Position numbers and translations under genes: made by a program. A stretch of DNA of 64,000 bases, taken from positions 10,544,001-10,608,000 of the forward strand of contig NC_135054.1 in NCBI RefSeq assembly GCF_051014685.1. The letters run 5' to 3'. Shown piece after piece: positions 27,521 to 39,857 of this stretch (the stretch's first letter is position 1; each line of letters begins with the position of its first letter). The notes below the pieces were generated by a model. The model searched no databases. It saw only the letters and a list, made by a program, of their open reading frames with translations, and had not been told where the DNA came from. This DNA is from Ptiloglossa arizonensis. Lineage: Eukaryota; Arthropoda; Insecta; Hymenoptera; Colletidae.

Positions 27521-28920
27521 CCCCTTCTGGAACAAAATTATTTTTGGATCTCCCTGCGCTTTTAACATGCCTATTTCGAGAGCTTATATTCTTCCAAGAC
27601 GACTTATTATTGCTGTAATTCGTACGACGTTAATGCTACTTTCCGTACGTTGAAGTGTATCTTGAGAACTTTATTCTCGCGAAATAATAAGTATAATAGT
27701 AAGGACCGAATTGAATCGAATAAATGTAATTATACTTTCACGACGTACGTAATGTAAAGTTGATGTTGTCTCGAGTGACTTTTAAATACTTATCACGAAA
27801 CAATCTACAACTATAATAAATACAAATTATTAGTTAATATATTAGTAATTTATATTACTGGTAACTGATTATAGTTTTCAAAAGGCATTGTATTCGTGAA
27901 AATTTAAGGACGATGTACACGATGGCGAAGATGTTTAAAATAAAACACAAAAAATAAGAAATATGTACGTACATTACTGAAAAATTCTGACTACAGGTAG
28001 AATAAATAATTCAAGAACACTTGCGTGTCAGTGACTATATTGGTACGTAATTGAACGAAGTAAATAATTTAAAAACACTTTTACGTTGATAACTATATTT
28101 GTATGCAACCAGCGCGTCGTAAAAGTTGGTTATTGGTAAAGACGGTTCCTGTTTAATGATGCTGCAACGTATGTACTAACAATTTATTTCCTTTGCGTTC
28201 AATCGTACAAACGAACCGACCGAGTATCTAGTTCAGTTGGAGTTTTCCGATATTATGTGATTTAAACTCTCGAAAAGCTTCAACTTTCGACGAAAAATTG
28301 GGACGCCCAAAGAAGAGGGTACTATGGAAGAGGAGTCAGAAGTGGAACACACATACAGGAAAGCGTACTTCAATTCCTAATTTTCCCGTTTGAACAACTA
28401 CACTGCTGCTTTCTATGCTGTTTGGCAGAAAATACCTACGCAAAACGGTAACGTCGATTGCTTTAACAATTTCGAATAGTATGAAAACGTTTAACCGACA
28501 GGAGCAACCTTCAAATTAGGAAAAAAGTAACTTGCTACACGGTATTGCAAACTAGCTCTACAAAAAGGAAAAGTTCTTTTACTCGATCTTTTCGATACAA
28601 AATTAGACGCTTTCGCGAGTCCACGATACTATAATTATTATCGGAAGGCAGGAAGAAATTTTCAGTTCACAAACTTCTAATTACACTTCTGGTGATTTCT
28701 CTGCCGTAAAGGTGTAAATTATAATTAGTCCGGTAAGATGCATAGAAATTCGAACTTTCACACTAACGAAGGAGTCTCGTACACTACATAAATGATGTCC
28801 TTAGAATTTAATTCAATTGTCAGTGCATCGAACAAATTGTAGAATTTGTAACATACTTTGTAGTCTTCCAAATATAATGAAAATTGAGTTTTTAATCAAA
28901 TATGTGGACGCGTGAATCTA
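27520..28920. other. AT-rich non-coding stretch
   Basis: It contains a degenerate 58-bp tandem duplication (28003-28112). No gene is recognised. Confidence 0.5.
28003..28112. repeat. Degenerate tandem duplication, about 58-bp unit
   Basis: TAAATAATTCAAGAACACTT (28003) and TAAATAATTTAAAAACACTT (28061) begin two copies. Both continue with a GTGACTATAT/GATAACTATAT block and a GTACGTAA/GTATGCAA block. Confidence 0.65.
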
Positions 28921-29450
28921 AGGTGAACAAGCAAGGAGGAAACGAAGGTTCGATCTGAAGCATATTTCGAAGCGATTCGTGCAGTGACGTTGACGCTTAA
29001 AGCTTCCCTTCTCGAAGGTCTCTTATATACTTTCAGAGGACTTCCGCGAGCTTTCTCGAAAACAACTGCTCTGCATTTTCAAGCTCTCGTAAGTATTTAC
29101 ACGCTAATAGCGTGCAAAGTACACGCCACGGAATTTCGCTGCCTTCATTGTTTTCACCCCCTACGAGCCACGAGACGTCCTGGAGGAGCTCTGACTTCGA
29201 CCCCCTCCAACCAAGCTGTCTTCACGATTTCACCTTATTAAGCGAAATAAACCTTTCGGAGGTTAGTCATTACACTCGCTCTTACCTACCGTATTTTGTC
29301 GGTACCCGTACAAAGGTGGAAAATTGTTTTCATAACAGCGTATCTTTCAGAAACGAAATTAGCCTTCATAGCGGATTAATAGAAGCGACGCGTCGCGACG
29401 TAGTGCAAGGGCGGTTTCCCTCGTGTCTCGACTGAAAAAATCGATTTTCC
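28920..29450. other. GC-richer island B (related to island at 27.1 kb)
   Basis: It shares a 37-base segment (76% match) and an exact 13-mer with island A, 1.9-2.0 kb away. The spacing between the two matches differs (39 versus 93 bases), so indels separate them. Plus frames of 85 and 107 codons are open but unsupported. Confidence 0.4.
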
Positions 29451-30280
29451 CTTCTTTGCATCATCGTAAAGATCGGGCTTGTAAAAGTCTACCTTTTAAA
29501 TAGTAAGTCAAAGTTCTCGGGATTGACGAATACACGAGCCTTTGAATAGAACGATACAAAATCTTATCTTAATCAAAATTTTTAATACGTTTCTTTCCAA
29601 TTTCCATCTTTCAAGCTGGCAATCTCAATTGCTTGGTTTTAATGTTTGGCTAGTTACAAACGTCCAGTTCTCATTTTTATTAGAATTAAATGAATAGGTT
29701 AAACAATTTTTCGCAATACTAGAGAAAATGCAAACATTGTTGTATTCCTTTAAAGTGTCGCCATTTTATCAGTTTTTGAATTTGCGATTCTCAGACGAAA
29801 CCTACGCTGAAATGGAATAACAATCTCCTCGTATTTTTCGTTTAAAATTATCCCTGTATAATTTTATGACGACTGTCGTTCTAAGACCGCCAATACACAC
29901 GAAACCAAGACCAGTAGAAATAGCAAGTAAGAAACAGACACGTTCATCATGTTCTACTCAATCCTCTGCACGCCCGTCAAATGATCGAATTTAATTCTCT
30001 CGCAAAAGCAAGTATCATACGAATACATTTTATTCAACATTTTCGATTTATTTTTGCACGTAGAATGCACTTCTTGCTCTATTGTACGACCAGCCTTAAT
30101 CTACACCGTACGATAAATAATGTATCTTACATATGTACATTACCATAAAAATTAAGAATGCTTTATCCTTCTGCTTCTAAAATTTTCCTTCAGTCGTCAC
30201 GGTGACAATAATTGTACCGATCATCAAAGGGTAATTCCTTTGTTGCTTAACTTTTTGTCAGTGTGTATATTTCTTTCATT
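29450..30280. other. AT-rich non-coding stretch
   Basis: No gene, repeat or RNA is recognised. Confidence 0.5.
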
Positions 30281-30620
30281 TAATGGCCGAACAGTGTGAA
30301 GGGGGGCAAGAGGAAACTAATTTCGTACGAGCCCATGGAGGTTTACGAAGGTTATCTATTTCACTCCCGTAAATACTGAACGCTGTAACACGCAGGCGTG
30401 GACTGCAGGACCGCAGGTTATCTGGACAACACCTCCTTCCCCTCCCCGCAAACATTTGCGGGGCCGGGATTTAATTGCCTCTTCTATTTTGTGCGTCACG
30501 TACGCGGCGATTTGCGGCCGGACAAAACCGCGATATTAATTTCGCCGACCACTTTTCCGACTAATAAAAGAACCAAGAAATAATCGTGATTACGTTTCCC
30601 CCGTGAACCATTTAATTGCA
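30280..30620. other. GC-richer island
   Basis: A compact CpG-rich block containing TTGCGGGGCCGGG and GTACGCGGCGATTTGCGGCCGG. The plus frame of 61 codons has no support. It is possibly regulatory or conserved non-coding. Confidence 0.4.
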
Positions 30621-31312
30621 AATCCTTTCGATCCGTTTGCAAGATACGAAATTTGCATTCGGTCTGTTGCAACATTTTCGATGAAACTTTATTTTAATTC
30701 CATGTTCCGCGTGACCTCGTCGATCAAAGAATATACAGAGATTTTATATCGATACGGTGAAACATTTCAAGAACCGAAAGTATCGAAAGTGTGTTCTTAA
30801 ATAAATTTTTGTATATGGTGGAAGATATTATACGGTATAAATAATTGTTCCAGCTTCGTACCGAATCAAACACCCTGTATACAAATATGTCGTTCGATTA
30901 AAAAATAAATTCAGTAATATGTAGAGTGTACAACGATCAGATGTGAATTATATTTGATTGGAATAAAATATATGTATACGTGCATATAATTTTTCAGAAA
31001 AGAATTAAATAAATTTTTTAGGAAATGTTTCTCAACTCTAATTCTACTATTCTCAACTCTCAATTATACTATGGGAATGTAAGCGTTTCGGTTGTTCTGA
31101 ATGTCAAAGTGGCGGCAATCAATAATTATTTGATAAAACTTTTTGACACGTATTATACATATACCTATTATACCTTTTCACTAGCTATATTTAATCTACC
31201 GAAAGTAAAACATGTGTCGATCTTAATGTACTTAATATTTACTTAATATCGTCATATAATTTCCGACGAGGATCTATAAATTTGGTCGAATTGTGTACAT
31301 TTTCATAATTAA
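30620..31312. other. AT-rich non-coding stretch
   Basis: An isolated CACCCTGTATAC at 30872-30883 is the inverse of the TATACAGGGTG end motif; no partner lies close by. No gene is recognised. Confidence 0.5.
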
Positions 31313-31505
31313 TATACGGTGCGCGAGCAAGAAGATTGCGCCTAGAATTATGGTGGGTCCTATTCGTTCAGAGGGTATCTTCTCAGGTATGTACGGGACA
31401 GAACACCCGCACACATATATGCTTCTTTCGTCTAACCAGATTGCTCCTGAACAAATAGGACCAGCCATAACTCCAGAAGCAATCTTCTCGTACGCGTAAC
31501 GTATA
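31313..31505. mobile_element. Palindromic MITE, copy 2 (about 193 bp)
   Basis: Inverted arms of about 60 bp begin TATACGGTGCGCGAG (left) and TATACGTTACGCGTA (right, reverse complement). Both then carry AGAAGATTGC, GGTCCTAT and GTTCAG. The same family as 21913-22098 is shown by the shared arms and the shared centre (CAATCTGGT, CCGTAC, CTGAGAAG). Plus and minus open frames of 64-68 codons across it are mirror products of the palindrome, not genes. Confidence 0.85.
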
Positions 31506-32520
31506 CACTCTAAGAAGTAAAAAACACAACTGTTTCAAATAAACACTGTCAATTTAGACACATTGTACTAATCAGCATTCTATTAATTCTACTTTATGAG
31601 TTACGAGAAAAGGAAATACTTTAATTTATAAAACTTTCGAAATAAATTGTTTTGTAGAAAAATACATTTTAAGACCAAGCATTGAAAAAAAATGATATTA
31701 ACCTGTGTATGAATATTAAGGCGACTGCGTTCATACCAGTCAATAGTTTTCAATAAAACTTTAAATTTACGTTTAGTATTCTCGTATAAAGATCTGGTTA
31801 AATTTTAAGAAAAATCAATCCTTGGATAATCATAATTACCTTTTGTACTTTGAAAATGTGTTTTAAACAAATCTCGAAGAGAAGTAAATTCTGCGTAAAA
31901 AAGGTAAACAACGTTTTTTGCTATCTCCTCTAATAAAGAAAATATTAAGTGTAATCTTATTCGTTGGGAATCAAATTTTTTTGACGAATTTGTCACTGTT
32001 GATGATATAAAAAATTTGACAATATATACATGTTTGATAGCGAGTTCGTTACAGTTAAATTTTGTCTGTTTGAAGAAACTAATGGATGAAATGAAACTTT
32101 AGAAAAATCTCAATTCGTGGATGGAATTAAAAAATAACGTCAAGATAGAAGGACAGAAAATGCGGAATCGAACATCTTCGTGGACATCGAATCGCTTGGA
32201 ATCGTTCGTAATTTGATTTCCGACCGAAATCGATCGAGGTAGTATAACAGTTCGTCCTCCCGTGGCTATCGGCAGTAATCTAATTCCGGATGGATAAATC
32301 GGAAAAAGAGGATACATTACCGGATCAAATGTTTTCCAGATCGTTCCGCAGCACTTAAGAACGCATCGCAGCCGATGAAAGCACGTTACACGGATCGTTT
32401 AAAATACAGAACTTTTTCTTCGATTTCGTACAGAATTTCCTCTTAATAATATGTTTTTAAGATCTAAGCCGAAAGTGTGCAACGCATTGCGAAAATATCC
32501 ATTATATCTGAATTCTCAAT
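31506..32520. other. AT-rich stretch, no clear gene
   Basis: Open frames on both strands at 32099-32317 read through a slightly GC-richer patch. The minus frame is 72 codons with phrases such as GGRTVILPRSISVGNQ, but it lacks a splice site and overlaps a plus frame of similar quality. No call is made. Confidence 0.4.
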
Positions 32521-32523
32521 GTA

Positions 32524-32662
32524 TTGGATTGTTCGGAAAATTATTTCGTTTTTTTTTTTTGTGAAAATGAAACACGATTGTTTTAGAGTGTATACAAATT
32601 TTATTAAATTATATATTCTCCATTTTGGAAAACGAAATTCGAAACTTTTCGAGAATTATCTA
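32524..32662. mobile_element. Mariner-type MITE, diverged copy (about 139 bp)
   Basis: The left end TTGGATTGTTCGGAAAATTATTTCG follows a TA at 32522-32523. The body is nearly identical to the copy at 49742: a T-run, GTGAAAATGAAACACGATT, TTTAGAGTGTATA, TTTATTAAATTATATATTC, CCATTTTGGAAAAC. The right TIR is eroded (AACTTTTCGAGAATTATC), so the exact end is uncertain. Family knowledge: mariner elements have about 30-bp TIRs and duplicate TA. It contains no transposase. It ends about 40 bases before the candidate gene at 32701. Confidence 0.8.
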
Positions 32663-32700
32663 TTTTCAATGTATTATTCTGAATTTTGTCTCTATATACA

Positions 32701-32939
32701 ATGAAGAAGAAAATGATAAAGCTGGTTAAAAAGATAAATAATGCAATCGTGAGTAACGAACCATTGATGAATCTCTGTCTTTTAATTTACATGAAATTTT
32801 ATTGTCACAGATCAAACATCTAACAAAATTGGGAGAACTGCAAGAGGAAATGAGAAAGAAAACAGATTGCATGGAATTGGCTTTGGAACACGGTTCGATT
32901 ATCTATTCTCAATTCTTTCGAAACGATCCGATAGCTTGA
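32701..32939 (+). CDS. Candidate small two-exon gene, unknown function
   Basis: Exon 1 (32701-32748) starts with ATG and encodes 16 residues, very Lys-rich (starts MKKKMIKLVKKINNAI). A consensus donor GTGAGT follows. The putative intron is 62 bp (32749-32810) and ends ATTTTATTGTCACAG. Exon 2 (32811-32939) continues in frame for 42 residues (IKHLTKLGELQEEMRKK..., ending FFRNDPIA) to TGA. The predicted 58-residue product is basic at the N-terminus, then heptad-like and probably helical; it has no signal peptide or membrane segment and resembles no family I know. First codon positions in exon 2 are purine-rich, as in real coding DNA. It could also be the 3' end of a longer gene whose upstream exons I cannot see, or chance. 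The minus strand is also open here (32820-33086), which weakens the case. Confidence 0.3.
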
Positions 32940-35900
32940 TTCTATTAAATGGCGGTGCCATTCGTAACCGTTCGGTATGAGCCCTGCAGTTCTACCATCA
33001 ATAGGACACGGATTTGCGTTTGTTATCGGAAAACTAGGCTCTTTTATAGGTACATGTCCATCGTGACACTGTATATATCTATGCATCTGCTTTTTCCACG
33101 ATCCCTTCTATCTGTTCTTTCGTTTTCTGTTTCAAATTCAGACATACGTTTGTGCTCTTATATCTCTAAATATTCTAAGAGAGACCTCGATAACTGAACC
33201 ACAATGGAACCATCGATTAGTTTCAAGAGTACGATTTGTAGTTCAGATTCTGATCATCAGAGAAATGAGTTTCGATTTTATTACTTGTTTTTATACGTAA
33301 CATACTTCTATTACTGCTATTACCTTGTTTGTAAATAATTAACTTTTATATGCAGTTGAATTTGTCTCTCATTTCCTTATTGAGATAGTATTTATATTTT
33401 CAGTTAAAGAATCCGAACAAAGAATGCAATCAAAACTATATTATTACGAATATTCTATTGTTTGGTGATAATATAATATTATATGCATTGTTCACAATAT
33501 TCATGAAGCGATGAATGTAATACATAAATGAACATTTTATACATGTTATTTAGATATATTGCGACTTCACTTGTATCATTGATATTGACATTACTACCTG
33601 TGAAATATAGAATGATAAATGTCAGAGTAGTGAGTGTTCCATTATATAATTCTCTTATCCGAATAATCATGACTCCACATTATTTACTTGAAATTATTGA
33701 CCTTCAATTGTACCAATATTAGGCAAAATTAATATACGGAAGAAAAAGGAACAGTTCAACCTTCAGTGTTTAAGCATTAACAAAGATGATTGCAGAATGA
33801 TCACATTCCGATGATAATATCGCGAATCGCGGCGTTTCTCGTGATTATAAAAAGCGGGTCGTGCGTACATCCGGTCCATGGCGATCAAGTGTATCAATCC
33901 GCGCGGTTAATTGATAATAACAGTGTACTCTTAACGTTAGCGTCCCAGCTAATTAGGATGTGGGTCTCTCTCGTTCAATTACCGTCATGTTATTATGAAG
34001 CCACTCCGGCTTCCCTTTATCCTGTTCTATCTTCTCTCTTCCTCTCTCTTTTCCTTGTCCTCTATTACCGATCTTCTCTTTCTCGTAATCATTTCGTGGT
34101 TTAATGCATTGAAGTTATCACATCATTGGGTTTGTGTCTATATTATTGGTCGACGTATCTCCATTGAAGTGTATTGAAGGTAGGGTGTTCGCGCGAGAAA
34201 CAACTACCTAGCCGTTTACACGATGACATTTTGAAAATTTGTATATTTATGAAATTTTCGGTGCTGAATTTAATGGTATAAAATTAAATTTAAAAACAAA
34301 ATTTAGAACCGGATCTTTCCCCCTTCTAAATCGTAAATGTGAGCGATCGTGGGATTTTTATTACGATGAAATTAGTAAATCCACATTATTCAACATTTTT
34401 AGACTCGTATGTATATTCTCAAGTAGATACTATTAATTGTAATCGAGTAATTTGCTGTTGAATAGTAATAATTCAGATCATAAAGGATCGATGTACTTAT
34501 GTAAATACTTTATATATTATTGCTTTGTTTGTTGTGGAAGGAAACAAAATTTTAATACGTTTGCACGATTATTGAAAACAAAACTATAATTCTCTAATTA
34601 AGATTATAATTCATCCAGTATATAGTCTAAACTTTGTTTCGTCCAACAGTTACCTTTTACGAGCAATGGCGTACTTTTTGAGTGCGTTAGCAAAGGTCGA
34701 CGTGTATAATTTTTTACATTCAAAGAACCAGCATGGTATTGCAAAGGAATGCAATTACTTCCAGAACGATGGTGAAAATACTATAGAATAATGTTGAAAT
34801 TATAGTATCATGTTAAACATCGTAAAATCTTTATAACCAATTCGATATTACCAAAAGATTCCATGCTACAGAAGTGCGTCGAAACAATGAAATAAAAAGG
34901 CAAAATGAAGATAAAATAATAACTATATTTATCATAAATAATTATGACTGTCACTCGTGAAAATAATACTTAATAATAAGTTACGTTCTTATTTATTTGC
35001 TGCTTCAAAATCTGTATCATTTACTTTTAAATTAATATTATCATTTTATTGAAACAAATATGCAGAATAATGCACCAATAATTAAAACATTACGAAATAT
35101 TTCACCATACAATATTATACAAAAATATATCTTAAATTTACAAATTGAAAATAATTCTACTTGAATTGTAAAATATTTGTCTTTTATCAGTCTGCACTGC
35201 ATATACGTTTAACTCATCTTTTAGAAATTTCTACCTTTATCATTGAATAATTAAAAAGTTTCATATCCATTAAAATAATGAATGAGCTCGGTATACCGAA
35301 TAATGAATAAATTAATAAATAACACGTATTTAATTTTCAGTTTTAATCGTTTTACTCAACGCATTTATTTATTTGTTACTCTTAATGGAAAAGAAGAACA
35401 AATGATTGATACAGGAGGCGTGGTTACTAATAGGTCAATTTACCTTATATAAACTTAAAATGCATTACGTCAATATTGACTTGTTACGAAAAGAGAAATA
35501 AACATCGACTGTAATTTGGATAAAATTATTTGCAAATAATCTCATTGCTTCTGCAGGATATAGTAATTGCAGGTTGTCAAGTTGAAAGTTATATTTATCG
35601 TTCTTTCTGTGTATGTAATTATTGTAGTGTATATTCCATGAGTGTATGTAACCTAATTTTATTACTTTGTAACTTACACGATGTAGCATACATAAATGAT
35701 TAAAATGAAGTTCATGCAAAATGATACATAATTTATAGTTTAGTAGAACAGAAGTAAATTCATGTTCTTTAATTTTACGACTCTTGCGGTAGCTCATTTT
35801 TCTTCACGTACGAAGATAAGAAGAAAATTATTGGGTACAAGTATAAGGTATAAAATCATGTAACGTAAAGTAATAAGTACAACATTGTTATTTCTGAAAA

Positions 35901-37020
35901 TTTTAGTAATGTTGAAAGTGGATCATAATTTGTTAATGGTATTATAAATTGGATTGGTACACGATAAACACGTTTTCTGCAGTTAAATATTTCAAATCGC
36001 TTGAATACTTAGTAGGAGTACACAAACTTGTATTTATAAAATTTCTAAAAGAATCGATTATTTTTCCATATAAACATTGATTCGAACTTTCTAATACGCT
36101 AAATGGAAACAGATACTGTTTTCATTTTTAATTTTGGTACGAAGCATTCTATATGACAACATGACAGATGCATTGCAAATGTTGAGATTCAAATATTTTT
36201 CGAAATATAATAAGTCTCTTGAGAAACATAGAGTTTCTCTGCAGCAATATTGATACGAGAAAGTCTCGAGTTTTACGATTCTCGTGAAAGCTACACCCAT
36301 CCAGTGCATATATGGAAAAGTCGAATTCTCGTTCCAAACATAGGTGTATTATGGATAACAGGGTCAATATTAATATTTATGAAAATATTTCAAAACTAAC
36401 TCTATTTCCATTTTTTATGTACATAGGCCACGACACTGGAATTGTTCTTTCGATACTGTTAGTCTGTTGAAAATTTTAATACTGTAATGTCAATTCTAGA
36501 CTTTAATGAAGCGGATTTGTGTATTGACAAAATGTCAATATGTATTTTAAGTGGACGCAACATTGTTCTTTCTATAGTAAAAGAACGAGCATGAATCATA
36601 ACATTTATCGTAGTAAAATTATTACCAGAGTTTGAAAGAATAAGTCATCAAATTAATTGCATAAATATTAAAATACACTACTAGCAAGAAAATAGGCACT
36701 TGTTAAAATTTGTGAGGTAATTATTAGACTTTTATTTCTTTCTTGAGATTATAAATAATCTCCAAGAAAGAAACAAACAAAATAGATGATAAATGAAAAT
36801 GAATGAACCTGAATATAGATATTATTTACAGATTAAATATTGCAATCTGAAATGATTGAGACTGAATATAAATATTTATAGGTATACACCGAAGCAAGTG
36901 CGTTTCGTCACCCTATCATAAAAATTAATACCTAAATAACTACTCGTTGCATATTTTCGAACCGGCAATTAATGTTTAAAATTGCATCGACGATTACAAG
37001 TAGCACGATCGATGACCGTA
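32940..37020. other. AT-rich non-coding desert
   Basis: No gene is supported; the open frames are short and AT-driven. A short hairpin lies at 36735-36774. No TE or RNA gene is recognised. Confidence 0.5.
36735..36774. repeat. Hairpin, 17-bp stem with one bulge
   Basis: TTTCTTTCTTGAGATTA, loop TAAA, then TAATCTCCAAGAAAGAAA. The stem is perfect except for one unpaired base. It is too short for a typical insect pre-miRNA. No gene lies next to it. Confidence 0.6.
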
Positions 37021-38140
37021 ATATGTAACGTGACTCTAAATTTCGATTAGACCGTTAAAGTACCACAATGGAGGCCCGAACAAAACCAAAGTCAAGGCCA
37101 AACACGATGTAGACGAATGCGTACGGCAACCCTGTCGCGAAGGTAAAGAAAAGCACGACGAAGAGCACAGAGACGAGGACAATGTCAAAGACGACGATGG
37201 AGATGGTAATATTGTACCGCGCTCGTCGACATAGCAATAACAATAATGAAAGCTAGAAGGATTTTCCGATGCCCTTGATGTCGAAGCACAATCCCCCTCT
37301 CTGTCTCCGTTTGGCTCTTCAGCTTCCTGGGAGATTAGCATGAAGCTGTAGAAGAGGAGGGCGAAGGGTATAAAGCAGGGAAGCGTATAATCGAATAACT
37401 AAACGATTGTGTTTGCAGCTGCTCAGGAATACTCGATTACAGGAGAGATTTTTAGTCGCTGGATGTATGCGATATACATACGTACCGTGTGTCGGTTTAT
37501 ACTATATTGTAAACATACCGAAACATTGCGCTTCGTTGAACACTGATAGTGTACACGTACAGTAAAATGTATTGGAAGAATCGCGAACGATTATCTACGA
37601 ACTGCGAAATATTATCTTTACGTTCACGGTCTACCGAAATAACTCTTTAAGGAATTATTAATCTCGATGCTCGTCGAGCGTATTTTTTTCAATTCGTGGA
37701 GAGTGGTTGGTTACGGGAATAGATAGGCCCGCTCGAACAGTCCGTAGGTGAGAAAGAGGCGTCATCGTGGCATCGTCGTCGAAAAGTAATTAGTACGCAA
37801 CGATCGTGCCGATAACAACTCCCGATAAGGGTAATCGAATCGAGCCTGCAAATTACTTTCCACCTCCGGGCCGGTCCGCCTGTAATTGAATAACGTCCTT
37901 ACGTTGCGCGTTATTCGATTGCTTTCTGGATAAGCAGACACCAGACTTGAGAGTTGAGGAGAAAAGGGACGCCGCGTAGAAGGAAACGGAGACAATAAGA
38001 TCGCGCCAAGTTATCAATCGTGATCGATTAAAACAACGAGATCCTCTGGAAAGGAAACGGGACACCGAAGCGTTATCGGCGCGGCGTTAAATTGTGCTCG
38101 AAATCGCGTCTAATTGCCCATTTGCATCGCGTGCTCTTAA
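37020..38140. other. GC-richer islands (37.02-37.34 and 37.64-38.14 kb)
   Basis: The first block has a GAC/GAG-biased plus strand (37150-37200). Its minus frame (37243 to 37055, TTG start) is very hydrophobic because of that bias, and a second minus frame of 101 codons overlaps it. The second block has CpG-rich sequence with two overlapping minus frames of 70-77 codons. No splice support or domain is seen. Regulatory or conserved non-coding DNA is as likely as exons. Confidence 0.4.
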
Positions 38141-38160
38141 CGAAAGCATTTGTGAACGCG

Positions 38161-38200
38161 TATCCTTTTTCCATCACGGTGAATCACCGCAAAAAGGATA
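38161..38200. repeat. Two-part hairpin
   Basis: The outer stem TATCCTTTTT/AAAAAGGATA is perfect over 10 bp. Inside it an asymmetric internal loop leads to CGGTG-AAT-CACCG (38177-38189). Nothing flanking identifies a function. Confidence 0.6.
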
Positions 38201-39040
38201 ACACGATACAGTGTAAATTCGATTTATACGAAAACTTTCAGTGACTATAAATTCTAGTTTATAGATTTAGTATTTATACAGGGTGAACGAAATAAATTGA
38301 TCACCTCGAATATGTCGCTTACATTTTGTAACAGGAAGAAATGACAAAGGAAAATGTTACTCGATTTGTATAGGCAAATATTACGGTATGGAAACAATTT
38401 TTCTTAAGGTTATATTTTTCAAAGCGTACCGTTTCACGCAAAATATGTGACTTTGTATCAATTATTTATAATTATTAACGTACGAGTAAATCATGTATTT
38501 ATGCACCGATTTACCAATAAATTAAACCATTACAATGGAAATCATTGAATTCCAATAGCATTAATTCGAATAATTTATTTAAATGTGCTTCAAATGTACA
38601 GTGTAACCTACCGGAAACGAAATACTTCTTCTTGTCCGGCATGTAAACCATATTTACTAATGTTCTCTTCGAAATTTTAACTTTTATCTGAAACATTTCT
38701 AATATTAACGGTTTCGATAATATTCGAGTAAATCGTTTCGAATTAGACTCTCTGTAGGTATTTTGTCGTATCTCGCTGCTTTGAAAAATTACTCCTTTAT
38801 TTGTGTAAAACTTAAAGGAGAAAAAAATGTTTGGTAAACGCATAACAGTTTAAAAATACTAGAATTTTAAGACGAGCCCTCTTAACGCGCAAATCTCAAA
38901 GAGGGATTACACAATAGAGAACTCCACAAAAGAACCGAAAGAATTCCTCAAAATACATATTTACCATGTTATACGGTCTCGATGCTTAGATAATGCTTAA
39001 AGAACAAGTGTGTACGATTCAGAGACCACTCTCCGTGGCT
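38201..39040. other. AT-rich non-coding stretch
   Basis: TATACAGGGTGAACG at 38277 repeats the TE-end motif, with no partner end found. A 110-codon minus frame (38843 to 38511) has no supporting signal. Confidence 0.45.
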
Positions 39041-39857
39041 GGCCACGATAATTACCAAACAAACAGACAAACGAACAACCTCTTTTTTCTTCGCTTTTTC
39101 CTGGTTGGTTCTGGAGAACCCTCGAACAATGTGGTCGCGTGACAATGACGTACTTCGTTGAATGACCGTCGAGAAAGACGTGGTATTTGCAGACGAACCG
39201 CTGTCAGGGACAAAGACATTTCGACGTGATTGTCTGGTCTAACCCTCTTCTTCTCCTAGGGTCATTGGTCGAATGTTGTAAAAAAGGCGAAGGAGGTAAC
39301 GAAGATGACAAAGAAGAAGAAACCGAGAATGAAATCGTAGTAAACGAAAAAGAGGAAAATGGAAAACGCGGCGAAGGACATAGAGAGTAGAGTGACAAGT
39401 TTCCTTATTGGGATGGACAAGTGTCTGACCAGTTCGAGCTAAACCGATAGAACTACTGGAGAAAAGGAACAGTAAGTGGTTTTCTTGTATGTATAAGTTG
39501 ACATTGAATTTGAAGAGAAAGTAACGTCGCGCGATTATTTCACAATAACGTTGAAACGTACGCTCGTAAATAATACCAATCAGTGACTCATCGAGCAGTC
39601 TTAAAGGTTCAACTTCACCTTTCCAATCTTAACCACCTGACTCTTCATCGTCGAGAACAGTTATTGAATACCTGACGATTGATTTCTTTGGATAAATTTG
39701 TGCAGGGTAACAAGGCAAAATCGAAATCTTTCCCGCGCGTCTACCTCGATACGTGAAATGAAAACGAGAAATCTGAAGGAAGGCACGAGAAGGCAATATC
39801 CTCCCTCACGAAAACAAGGAAGAAGAATCTAAAGTATTTACTTATTAATTCTTTCTA
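39040..39857. other. Mixed-composition stretch with splice-like signals on plus
   Basis: A very strong acceptor-like tract (CCCTCTTCTTCTCCTAG, ending 39260) is followed by purine-rich sequence and, at 39471, a donor GTAAGTGG. All three frames of that putative exon contain stops, so a non-coding transcript exon is the only reading that fits. No expression evidence is available from sequence. Confidence 0.25.

Noticed and set aside
31274..31499. 64- and 68-codon frames on opposite strands
   Set aside because: Both are produced by the palindromic MITE; the mirrored peptides reflect its inverted arms.
32099..32317. 72-codon minus frame in a slightly GC-richer patch
   Set aside because: TM-free, domain-free, no splice site at its end, and a plus frame of similar quality overlaps.
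32820..33086. 88-codon minus frame with protein-like text
   Set aside because: No donor or start context, overlaps the better supported spliced plus candidate, and its C-terminus reads a pyrimidine-rich tract; kept in mind as a rival reading.
37055..37243. Highly hydrophobic 62-codon minus frame resembling a membrane protein
   Set aside because: TTG start, and hydrophobicity follows from GTC/CTC-biased low-complexity DNA; an alternative frame is equally open.
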